Positions 1 to 5,528 of a stretch of 6,864 bases of DNA are shown here, piece by piece. Both the position numbers and the translations under genes were made by a program. The stretch comes from Acidobacteria bacterium UBA6911. Lineage in GTDB: Bacteria; Acidobacteriota; UBA6911. How positions within the stretch are numbered: the stretch's first letter is position 1; the number at the start of each line of letters is the position of its first letter. The stretch lies in contig DKBB01000173.1 of assembly GCA_002451015.1 (NCBI GenBank), positions 1 to 6,864 on the forward strand, given 5' to 3'. The notes beneath the pieces are model-generated. The model had not been told where the DNA came from. It ran no database searches and saw only the letters and a program-made list of their open reading frames with translations.

Positions 1-94
1 TGTTCGTCATCGACTGGACCACGATCGGCGCGTCCCCACCGACCATAATTCCACCGACATTGACCGCAACGGATTGCCTCCTGGGCCGCATCAT
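1..94 (-). CDS. ispG: IspG (GcpE), 4-hydroxy-3-methylbut-2-enyl diphosphate synthase, 5' end only
   Basis: Only the first 31 or so codons are present; the gene runs off the left edge. The minus strand reads [19 protein letters not shown] and then [11 protein letters not shown]. This matches the conserved IspG N-terminus (RR-x-T/S-x-x-V-x-V-G, then G-x-APIxVQSMTNT). IspG is a cytoplasmic [4Fe-4S] enzyme that converts methylerythritol cyclodiphosphate to HMBPP, the penultimate step of the MEP isoprenoid pathway. The Fe-S cysteines lie outside the window and cannot be checked. Possible ATG starts are at 100, 94 and 91. The purine-rich AAAGGA (minus, 108-103) is 8 nt from the ATG at 94 but only 2 nt from the one at 100, so 94 is preferred. 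The gene is divergent from hpt. Confidence 0.85.
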   Translation of the reverse strand, partial: MMRPRRQSVAVNVGGIMVGGDAPIVVQSMTN

Positions 95-102
95 TGCCAT
101 TT

Positions 103-108
103 TCCTTT
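103..108 (-). promoter_or_regulatory. Putative Shine-Dalgarno of ispG
   Basis: AAAGGA on the minus strand lies 8 nt before the ATG at 94. It also sits only about 4 nt from the nearer arm of the 113-173 inverted repeat. If the ispG transcript starts upstream of that repeat, its stem would lie right beside the ribosome-binding site. Confidence 0.5.
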
Positions 109-112
109 CACG

Positions 113-173
113 GGGAAATACGGGGACATAATACTTTTTTCGAAGTAATAAGTATTATGTCCCCGTATTTCCC
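113..173. repeat. 24-bp perfect inverted repeat with 13-nt loop in the ispG/hpt divergent region
   Basis: The arms are 113-136 and 150-173 and are exact reverse complements over 24 bp. The core is GGGGACATAATACTT, matched by AAGTATTATGTCCCC. The loop (137-149) is T-rich then A-rich. There is no T-tract after either arm, so it is not a standard terminator. From memory, palindromes of this GGGGACATAAT type recur in deltaproteobacterial genomes and resemble the REP-like sequences mobilised by Y1/RAYT transposases, but no transposase lies in this window. It could instead be a regulatory dyad between two divergent promoters. The structure is certain; the origin is inferred. Confidence 0.85.
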
Positions 174-214
174 AAAGAGTTAAAATACATTGGCTCATTA
201 AAGACTTCAACCGC

Positions 215-220
215 GGAGGA
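215..220 (+). promoter_or_regulatory. Shine-Dalgarno of hpt, fixing a TTG start
   Basis: GGAGGA lies 4 nt before the TTG at 225. The reading frame is open further upstream and the first in-frame ATG is at codon 72, inside the conserved domain. This site therefore decides the start. Confidence 0.75.
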
Positions 221-224
221 TATT

Positions 225-785
225 TTGGAAACACACGAAACCGATCTCTATCACAAATTGTTAGGCCCGGTTCTCCTGGATTCCTCCACTATACAAAAAC
301 GCGTCCATGAACTGGGAGCCCGAATCACATCCGATTATAAAGACAAGTCCCCGCTCGTGGTCGGAATACTCAAAGGCGCCAGCATTTTTCATGCAGACCT
401 GGTCCGTTCCGTCCGGCTGGGCTTGTCTTATGACTTTATGGCGGTCGGCAGCTACGGGGATTCAACCGTCAACAGCGGAGAGGTCCGTATCCTGAAGGAT
501 CTGGACCAGAGCCTGGAGGGAAAAGACATTCTGCTGGTGGAGGACATCGTAGACACGGGATTGACCCTGCATTACCTGGTCCAGGCCCTGAAAGCCCGGG
601 GGCCAAATTCGTTGAAGGTTGTCGCTTTGCTCAATAAGCCGTCCCGTCGTGAAATCGAGGTGGCACTGGATTATATCGGTTTCGATATCCCTGATAAATT
701 CGTGGTCGGTTACGGCCTCGATTACGACCAGCATTACCGGAATCTTCCCGACATACACGTCATTCGGGAGAATGGCGCGGTTTGA
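225..785 (+). CDS. hpt: Hypoxanthine (guanine) phosphoribosyltransferase
   Basis: The 186-residue product is a cytoplasmic type I phosphoribosyltransferase that makes IMP or GMP from hypoxanthine or guanine plus PRPP. The PRPP-binding motif LLVEDIVDTGLTL is at residues 103-115, with the acidic pair E106/D107 and probable general base D110. The pyrophosphate-binding Lys-Gly is at 50-51 in GILKGA. The flexible catalytic loop is around 75-90 (SYGDSTVNSGEV). The C-terminal FVVGYGLDYDQHYRNLPDI (159-177) is the purine/Mg-binding hallmark of bacterial HPRTs. Length is typical (about 175-190). The start is TTG with a good Shine-Dalgarno, and the N-terminus begins about where the family does. It is divergent from ispG, and a moaD-like gene follows 50 nt later, probably co-transcribed. 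With the phosphorylase and DeoB on the other strand it completes purine salvage. Whether guanine or hypoxanthine is preferred cannot be told. Confidence 0.95.
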   Translation: METHETDLYHKLLGPVLLDSSTIQKRVHELGARITSDYKDKSPLVVGILKGASIFHADLVRSVRLGLSYDFMAVGSYGDSTVNSGEVRILKDLDQSLEGKDILLVEDIVDTGLTLHYLVQALKARGPNSLKVVALLNKPSRREIEVALDYIGFDIPDKFVVGYGLDYDQHYRNLPDIHVIRENGAV

Positions 786-835
786 TCCTAAATAAGGTGC
801 GGCACTGTGTTACGCTATGGATTCAGGGATTGTGT

Positions 836-1108
836 ATGAGCATTAGAGTCCATCTTTATTCAAGCCTGCGGAAATATGCCGACAACAGGGATATGGTTGA
901 CGTTGCCGGTACGACCGTCGGGGAATGCCTGAATGACTTAACCCGGCAATTCCCTTCGATTTCACCGATACTTTTCGATGAAACCGGGAAACCTCTGGAA
1001 AAAGTGTTTGTTTCAATCAACCTTGAGAGCGCTTATCGGGAAAAAATGACGACACCGGTTAAAGAGAACGACGATCTTTATTTAATTCTCATTGTAGCCG
1101 GCGGATAA
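836..1108 (+). CDS. MoaD/ThiS-family sulfur-carrier protein (AOR-associated)
   Basis: This 90-residue ubiquitin-fold protein ends in Gly-Gly (VAGG), the C-terminus that E1-like enzymes (MoeB/ThiF type) adenylate and thiocarboxylate. The N-terminal beta strand is SIRVHLYSSLRKYA. The middle TVGECLNDLTRQFP is the usual helix after the first hairpin, and the end, ENDDLYLILIVAGG, is the typical MoaD D-D/E-x-hydrophobic-P/I-V-A-G-G finish. I chose the ATG at 836 because the domain begins there and AGGGA (825-829) lies 6 nt upstream. An in-frame TTG at 782 overlaps the hpt stop, but would add 18 residues with no family likeness. The gene sits 41 nt before the AOR gene, a common pairing. The likely role is donating sulfur for the dithiolene of the tungsten/molybdenum pterin cofactor. 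A ThiS-like role in another sulfur transfer cannot be excluded. Confidence 0.85.
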   Translation: MSIRVHLYSSLRKYADNRDMVDVAGTTVGECLNDLTRQFPSISPILFDETGKPLEKVFVSINLESAYREKMTTPVKENDDLYLILIVAGG

Positions 1109-1149
1109 CCCGGTCCGGACCGAGCATTTCCAAAAAGAGAGGATCCACT

Positions 1150-3006
1150 ATGTATAAAGGCGGCTTTACAGGAAAAATATTGAGACTGGATTTAACCAAT
1201 CAAAAGGCAACAGAGGAAGAGGTCTCCTACGATCTGGCAAAAGAATACATGGGCGGCGTCGGTTTCGCATTCAAATACCTCTATGACGAATTCAAACCCG
1301 GTACCGACGCGCTGGATGAAAACAACAAGTTGATTTTCGCCGTCGGGCCGCTCAACGCCACAGGCGCTCCCTGCGCAAACCGCATGGCCGTGGCTGCCAA
1401 ATCCCCTCTTACAAACTCGATTGCCGCAGCTTTCAGCGGCGGGCATTTCCCGGACGAATTGAAAAATGCGGGCTACGACATGATCATCGTGGAAGGACGC
1501 GCTGCAAAACCCGCCTACGTTTCGATCGCCGACGGCCAGGTCCGGTTCCGCAACGCATCCAAGCTCATGGGCATGCAGACGACGGACACGCAGCTCTTCA
1601 TCAAGGATGAACTCAAGGACCACAACTTTCGGGTCGCATGTATCGGGCCCGCCGGAGAAAAGCTGAGCCCAATAGCCTGTATCATCAATGAGAGAAGAGC
1701 CGCCGGCCGAAAAGGCATGGGGGCCGTCATGGGCTCGAAAAACCTGAAGGCGATCGCCGTCCGCGGGACCGGAAAAGTAAATATTGCAGATCCGGACATG
1801 TTCAAGGAAAAGCGGAAGGTGATGCTCAATGCCATGAAAAACAGCCCGGTGCTGTATCCCGAATTTTCCAAGGCCGGTACCCCCATGGTTGTCGATGTCA
1901 CCACAGGACTGGGAATTCTCTCCATAAAGAACTGGGCCGAAACCGGGCAGAGGGACATGGTTCCGAAACTGGGAGGCGCCGAACAGGACAAGTATATTAT
2001 CGACCGGGCATTCTGCGCCAACTGTTCCGTTGGCTGTTCCCAGGTGAAAATGGCCAAAGAAGGCCCCTATGCCGGATTCCTGTCCGAAGGCCCGGAGTTC
2101 GAAACGGTCTATGCGCTGGGAAGCAATTGCGGGATCGATTACATACCGGCCATTATCGCCGGGGACCGTTTGTGCGACGAATACGGAATCGACACCGTAT
2201 CGGCCGGCGTTGCGATCGGTTTTGCCATGGAACTTTACGAAAAGGGTATCATCACCGACAAGGACACGGACGGGCTGGAACTGAAATTCGGCAACGACAA
2301 GGCCATGATCGAAATGCTGCACCGTATTACCTATCAGGTAGGCCTGGGAGCCATTCTGGCCAAAGGCACGAAGCTGGCAGCGAAACATTTCGGCCAGGGC
2401 ACCGAGGAATTCGCCATAAACATAAAAGGCCTGGAATTGCCGGCCTATGACGTCCGCGGCGCCAAGGCTCACGGTCTGAACTACGCCACGGCGTATAATG
2501 GCGGCGACCATTGCCGCGGCTATGCGTTCCAGGAAATTTTCGATATCCCCGTCCCGGAAAAGGTGGATCGTTTTGCAACCAAAGGGAAAGGAATATTGAC
2601 CAAGTGGAACCAGGACGTTCGCCTGGTCACATGTGATTGCGCGACCCTGTGCGGATTCGTGCTCGACATGGCCGTTCCCGATATCGCCTGCCAGAATACG
2701 GCGGATCTTTTCACGGCAGCCACCGGCATATCCGTAACTGCGGAAGAGGTCGAGCAGATCGGCGAGCGGGTCAACAATATCGCCCGCCTGTTCAATATCC
2801 GGGAGGGCTTTACCCGCAAGGACGATAGGTTCCCCCCGCGGCTGATGAAAGAAGAAATCAAGGGCGGCGCTTCGAAGGGACAGAAGATCAGTCAGACCGA
2901 TCTGGATGAAATGCTGGATGAATATTACGATGCCCGCGGCTGGGACAAGACCGGCACGCCGACCGTAGCCAAGCTGAAGGAATTGGGAATTACGAAAGTT
3001 GATTAA
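1150..3006 (+). CDS. Tungsten-dependent aldehyde:ferredoxin oxidoreductase family protein
   Basis: The 618-residue product is close to the 605 of the Pyrococcus furiosus AOR and is expected to be cytoplasmic (no signal peptide seen). The N-terminal domain (about 1-205) starts YKGGFTGKILRLDLT and carries the family's G-x-G/F-rich pterin-binding region. Fe-S ligands fit C289, C292 and C296 (C-x2-C-x3-C) plus C501. The two pterin-contact motifs appear as DEYGIDT (343-349, the D-x-x-G-x-D type) and DCATLC (496-501, the D-x-x-x-L-C type). GPEFET (314-319) and H454 in GGDHCRGY match the regions holding the active-site Glu and His of P. furiosus AOR. RBS GAGAGGA (1137-1143) is 6 nt before the ATG. 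AORs oxidise aldehydes to acids with ferredoxin, or run in reverse. The family also includes the BamB benzoyl-CoA reductase subunit, formaldehyde and glyceraldehyde-3-phosphate oxidoreductases, so the substrate is open. No ferredoxin-like partner gene lies next to it. Confidence 0.93.
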   Translation: MYKGGFTGKILRLDLTNQKATEEEVSYDLAKEYMGGVGFAFKYLYDEFKPGTDALDENNKLIFAVGPLNATGAPCANRMAVAAKSPLTNSIAAAFSGGHFPDELKNAGYDMIIVEGRAAKPAYVSIADGQVRFRNASKLMGMQTTDTQLFIKDELKDHNFRVACIGPAGEKLSPIACIINERRAAGRKGMGAVMGSKNLKAIAVRGTGKVNIADPDMFKEKRKVMLNAMKNSPVLYPEFSKAGTPMVVDVTTGLGILSIKNWAETGQRDMVPKLGGAEQDKYIIDRAFCANCSVGCSQVKMAKEGPYAGFLSEGPEFETVYALGSNCGIDYIPAIIAGDRLCDEYGIDTVSAGVAIGFAMELYEKGIITDKDTDGLELKFGNDKAMIEMLHRITYQVGLGAILAKGTKLAAKHFGQGTEEFAINIKGLELPAYDVRGAKAHGLNYATAYNGGDHCRGYAFQEIFDIPVPEKVDRFATKGKGILTKWNQDVRLVTCDCATLCGFVLDMAVPDIACQNTADLFTAATGISVTAEEVEQIGERVNNIARLFNIREGFTRKDDRFPPRLMKEEIKGGASKGQKISQTDLDEMLDEYYDARGWDKTGTPTVAKLKELGITKVD

Positions 3007-3021
3007 AGATTCAAGATTAAG

Positions 3022-3045
3022 GGCGACCTAACGGTTGCCTTTTTT
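3022..3045 (+). terminator. Intrinsic terminator after the AOR gene
   Basis: The stem is GGCGACC (3022-3028) and GGTTGCC (3033-3039), seven pairs including one G-U in plus-strand RNA, with a TAAC loop, followed by six T (3040-3045). It starts 15 nt after the AOR stop. In minus-strand RNA the same stem has an A-C mismatch and no U-run, so it is oriented for the plus-strand hpt-moaD-AOR unit. Confidence 0.85.
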
Positions 3046-3061
3046 CACTTACACCGTAGCA

Positions 3062-3084
3062 GCGAACACAAGGTTCGCCCTTTT
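3062..3084 (+). terminator. Second hairpin in the convergent gap, possible weak or back-up terminator
   Basis: GCGAAC (3062-3067) and GTTCGC (3073-3078) form a perfect 6-bp stem with an ACAAG loop, followed by CC and four T, then TA-rich sequence. The short, interrupted T-run makes it a weak terminator at best. It lies 14 nt beyond the deoB stop codon, whose gene comes from the other strand. In minus-strand RNA no U-run follows it. Confidence 0.3.
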
Positions 3085-3097
3085 GTATATAATTACA

Positions 3098-4267
3098 TTA
3101 GCGGAGATCTCCCAGAAATGAAGTTCCGAAAGAAAGACGACCGTTGAAATTCTCCGCCACGGTCTGACCGATATCGGCCAGCGTCGTCCGGGTTCCCAGG
3201 TCGACGCCTCCTTCCAGGCTTTCGCTGTACAAAAGAATCGGGACGTATTCGCGCGTATGATCCGTTCCATGCGCGGCAGGATCGCAGCCGTGGTCCGCGG
3301 TTAAAATCAGGCAATCGTCCGGTTGCAGGGTTTCCTTCAGTTCCGGTATTCGCGAGTCGAGATACTCCAGTCCTTTCGCATAGCCGTCCGTGTCTCTTCG
3401 GTGCCCCCACAATGTATCGAAATCTCCGAGATTGGTGAAAATGAAACCGGCTTGAAATTTCTTCATGGCCTGAACTGTCAGATCTATCGCTTCCGAGTTG
3501 CTGTGGGATACAAGGCTTTCGGATATCCCGGAATAGTTGAAAATGGATGCAATCTTACCGATCCCGACCGTTGTCAGGCCGGCTGCCTGCAGATGATCCA
3601 ACAGTGTTTTCTTCGGGGGCGGGATGGAAAAGTCTTTTCGATTGCCCGTGCGGATAAATTTTCCGGATTCCCCGATAAAGGGTCGCGCTATGACACGACT
3701 TACTCTATCCTGTCCATCCAGAATCCCCCGTGCAATGGTGCAGATTTCGTACAGCTCCTCAACCGGTATGACTTTCTCATGGGCTGCGATTTGGAACACG
3801 GAATCTGCCGAGGTATAAACAATGGGTTTTCCTGTCCGCACATGCTCCGGACCCAACTCCCGAAGGATCTCTGTACCGGATGCGGAAATATTTCCAAGCA
3901 CATCTCGCCCGATGGCTTTTTTAAAGGGCTCCAGGATCCTTTCAGGAAACCCGTCAGGATAAGTCGGGAAAGCCTGATCGGTGATTAAGCCTGCCAACTC
4001 CCAGTGTCCGACCGTCGTGTCCTTGCCGCGGGACACTGTGGCGGCACGACCGAAAGACCCTTCCGGTATTTCGACCGGAGGCAGATCTGCCGCTGCAATG
4101 ACATTTCCCAGGCCCAGCTGTCGGAGAAAGGGCAATCCCGGTTTTTCCTCGGCCAGAACATGTCCGAGTGTGTTGGCGCCGGCGTCCCCGTAATCGGCAG
4201 CATCCGGCAGTGCGCCGATACCGACACTGTCCATCACCATCAATATAACGCGTTCAAATCTCTTCAT
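3098..4267 (-). CDS. deoB: Phosphopentomutase
   Basis: This 389-residue cytoplasmic metalloenzyme of the alkaline-phosphatase superfamily interconverts (deoxy)ribose-1-phosphate and 5-phosphate. The signatures are complete. D13 is in MDSVGIGALPDA; the phospho-accepting Thr is in GKDTTVGHWE (T84/T85, most likely T85). TSADSVFQIAAHE spans 152-164. FDTLWGHRRD holds D284 and H289. TADHGCDP has D325/H326, and GTDHTREYVP has H337. These fit the Mn-binding and catalytic set of the Bacillus cereus enzyme within about two positions. Length is typical (about 390-410). The ATG at 4267 is the only sensible start, although the preceding ACGGATTATCT is a poor ribosome-binding site. It lies 89 nt after the phosphorylase gene, with a 19-bp inverted repeat in and beside the gap. 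DeoB would consume the pentose-1-phosphate made by that enzyme, so one operon is likely. Confidence 0.96.
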   Translation of the reverse strand: MKRFERVILMVMDSVGIGALPDAADYGDAGANTLGHVLAEEKPGLPFLRQLGLGNVIAAADLPPVEIPEGSFGRAATVSRGKDTTVGHWELAGLITDQAFPTYPDGFPERILEPFKKAIGRDVLGNISASGTEILRELGPEHVRTGKPIVYTSADSVFQIAAHEKVIPVEELYEICTIARGILDGQDRVSRVIARPFIGESGKFIRTGNRKDFSIPPPKKTLLDHLQAAGLTTVGIGKIASIFNYSGISESLVSHSNSEAIDLTVQAMKKFQAGFIFTNLGDFDTLWGHRRDTDGYAKGLEYLDSRIPELKETLQPDDCLILTADHGCDPAAHGTDHTREYVPILLYSESLEGGVDLGTRTTLADIGQTVAENFNGRLSFGTSFLGDLR

Positions 4268-4311
4268 AGATAATCCGTGTTGAACCGTTAGCTTGATGTT
4301 TAGCAGAAGGA

Positions 4312-4385
4312 TAGTCGAAGGTCAAAGGTCCAAAGTCGAAAGTCCACGGAGATATTTTAGGCCTGCGACCTTTGACCTTCGACTA
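4312..4385. repeat. 19-bp perfect inverted repeat across the end of the phosphorylase gene, with internal tandem motif
   Basis: The arms are 4312-4330 (TAGTCGAAGGTCAAAGGTC) and 4367-4385, exact reverse complements, separated by 36 nt. The second arm is inside the coding sequence and encodes residues 286-292 of the phosphorylase; its stop codon (4357-4359) is in the loop. Next to the first arm the motif repeats imperfectly: AGTCGAAGGTC at 4313-4323 and AGTCGAAAGTC at 4334-4344, with GGTCAAAGGTCCAAAG units between, giving a degenerate 7-8-nt tandem array. No U-run follows in minus-strand RNA, so it is not a normal terminator. It may be a REP-like intercistronic element that could stall decay or tune deoB expression; that is inference. 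Confidence 0.85.
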
Positions 4386-5241
4386 CTTTTATAATTCCGG
4401 TGAGAAGACGATGGAATTTTTCTCTCGCTTTTTTCGTGGTTTTCAGCACTTCGGCATGTGTGAGTTTTCCGGTAGCCATCCCAGCTGCCATGTTTGTAAT
4501 GCAGGATATTCCGAGAACCGGGATCCCCATATGCGCTGCAACGATTACATCCGGGACGGTGGACATGCCGACGGCATCGGCGCCCAGCAATCGATACATT
4601 CGAATTTCTGCCGGGGTTTCATAACTGGGACCCGTCACTCCCAGGTAGACACCCTGGCGAATCGGAATACCCAGATCCCTGGCGACATCCAGCGCGATCT
4701 GCCGCATACCGCTATCGTAGGCAGCGCTCATGTCCGGGAACCGGGGGCCCAGTTCATCAGGATTGGGTCCAATCAGCGGGTTGGATCCCATCAGATTAAT
4801 ATGATCGGAGATCAACATCAGGTCCCCTGGCTGGAATTCCGGATTTAATCCGCCCGAAGCATTGGTCACTATCAGGCGATGAATTCCCAGACAGCCGAGC
4901 ACCCGTATCGGAAAGGTAATTTCCTGCATAGAATATCCTTCATAGAAATGGGTGCGCCCCTGAAGGGCGATACAGGGTATTCCCGCAACGAAACCGATGA
5001 CCAGGTTGCCTGGATGACCCGTAACCGTGGAATAGGGAAAATTAGGAATATCGCTGAAGGGAAGGATTTTACAGTCTGAGAAGGTGTCCGTATACGATCC
5101 AAGGCCGGATCCCAGAATCAGACCCAGAACGGGCTGCTGCCGGAAATGAGAGTACAGGAAATCGACCGTCTCGGTGAGTTTTGGATTCACGGGCTGAAAA
5201 TGAAAAGTGGACCGGGATTTTTTCTTCCGGTCCACTGTCAT
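4357..5241 (-). CDS. punA: Purine nucleoside phosphorylase (trimeric, PNP/MTAP family)
   Basis: The 294-residue product cleaves purine (deoxy)nucleosides with phosphate to give the free base and (deoxy)ribose-1-phosphate. Family landmarks are in order: LGSGLG (43-48, phosphate-binding S45), VTGHPGN (H76), GRTHFYEGYS (R96, H98, Y100, E101), VTNASGG (N127/A128), GPSYETPAEIRM (E208), VGMSTVPDVIVA (M226/S227) and ITNMAAG (N250). N250 sits at the position of human Asn243, which suggests preference for 6-oxopurines (inosine, guanosine) over adenosine or methylthioadenosine. It is slightly longer than the usual 270-285, with a basic N-terminal extension (residues 2-10, DRKKKSR) and a short tail VVEGQRSQA encoded partly by an inverted-repeat arm. 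The start follows the rpsU stop by 14 nt, with AAAGG 3 nt upstream of the ATG, so translation is probably coupled with rpsU. The symbol punA is by family; deoD-type naming is also used. Confidence 0.94.
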   Translation of the reverse strand: MTVDRKKKSRSTFHFQPVNPKLTETVDFLYSHFRQQPVLGLILGSGLGSYTDTFSDCKILPFSDIPNFPYSTVTGHPGNLVIGFVAGIPCIALQGRTHFYEGYSMQEITFPIRVLGCLGIHRLIVTNASGGLNPEFQPGDLMLISDHINLMGSNPLIGPNPDELGPRFPDMSAAYDSGMRQIALDVARDLGIPIRQGVYLGVTGPSYETPAEIRMYRLLGADAVGMSTVPDVIVAAHMGIPVLGISCITNMAAGMATGKLTHAEVLKTTKKAREKFHRLLTGIIKVVEGQRSQA

Positions 5242-5255
5242 AAACCTTTATAGCC

Positions 5256-5453
5256 CTAAGAACGGGAACCGCGCATCTTTTTACGCAGACGCTTACGGGC
5301 CAGGGCCTGTTTTATCCGTTTCTTTTCACCCGGCTTCAGGTAGAAAGAATGCTTTTTAACATCCTTTATAATGTCTTCCTGCTGAACCTTGCGCTTGAAA
5401 CGTCGAAGAGCGCTTTCCAGCGACTCTCCCTCATTCAGAATGACTTCCGCCAA
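5256..5453 (-). CDS. rpsU: 30S ribosomal protein S21
   Basis: The 65-residue, strongly basic product shows the S21 pattern throughout: a short N-terminal strand (AEVILNEGE), the helix ESLESALRRFKRKVQQEDII, then KKHSFYLKPGEKKR and a Lys/Arg-rich C-terminus. S21 is a late-assembling small-subunit protein near the anti-Shine-Dalgarno end of 16S rRNA and helps translation initiation. The start is TTG at 5453; an in-frame TGA two codons upstream rules out a longer form, and a near-ideal Shine-Dalgarno precedes it. Length is normal for S21 outside gammaproteobacteria. It lies 14 nt before the purine nucleoside phosphorylase gene rather than in the dnaG/rpoD neighbourhood known from enterics, and it probably leads the operon. 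Confidence 0.95.
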   Translation of the reverse strand: MAEVILNEGESLESALRRFKRKVQQEDIIKDVKKHSFYLKPGEKKRIKQALARKRLRKKMRGSRS

Positions 5454-5461
5454 CTTTCACA

Positions 5462-5470
5462 CACCTCCTT
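5462..5470 (-). promoter_or_regulatory. Strong Shine-Dalgarno of rpsU
   Basis: The minus strand reads AAGGAGGTG, a full-length complement to the usual 16S 3' end. There are 10 nt from the core AAGGAGG to the TTG start at 5453. A strong site compensating for a TTG start, in the gene for a protein that sits at the anti-Shine-Dalgarno, is notable. Confidence 0.8.
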
Positions 5471-5484
5471 CTTGACGAGGGCAT

Positions 5485-5513
5485 ACATTACTCCCCGGAT
5501 GGTCAACTGTCAA
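5485..5513 (-). promoter_or_regulatory. Probable sigma-70 promoter of rpsU-punA-deoB
   Basis: On the minus strand a perfect -35 TTGACA (5513-5508) is followed by a 17-nt spacer and TAATGT (5490-5485) as -10. The -10 agrees with TATAAT at only three of six bases, so the call rests on the -35 and the spacing. Transcription would start near 5478, giving a leader of about 25 nt that contains little beyond the Shine-Dalgarno. The promoter lies just after the stop of the kinase-like gene, with no terminator between, so read-through could also contribute. Confidence 0.5.
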
Positions 5514-5528
5514 GACTAATCTATTCAA

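Noticed and set aside
113..173. Palindrome as a bidirectional transcription terminator
   Set aside because: It lies between divergent genes, not after any gene end, and neither arm is followed by a T-run.
782..835. Longer N-terminus for the MoaD-like protein from a TTG overlapping the hpt stop
   Set aside because: The extra 18 residues do not look like the family, and the ATG at 836 has its own Shine-Dalgarno and begins exactly at the first beta strand.
1192..2511. 439-codon open frame on the minus strand opposite the AOR gene
   Set aside because: It is antisense to a gene with complete family motifs, the translation has no recognisable domain and is rich in residues expected from reversed codons, and the AOR frame explains the sequence.
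3005..3020. Short direct repeat AAGATT...AAGATT after the AOR stop
   Set aside because: Two 6-nt copies in AT-rich sequence are too short to mean anything on their own.
3323..3988. 221-codon open frame on the plus strand
   Set aside because: It lies wholly opposite deoB, whose motifs are intact, and its translation has no family likeness and no good ribosome-binding site was seen.
4312..4385. Tandem GGTCAAA-like units as a CRISPR array
   Set aside because: The units are 7-11 nt and imperfect, with no regular spacers and no cas genes in the window.
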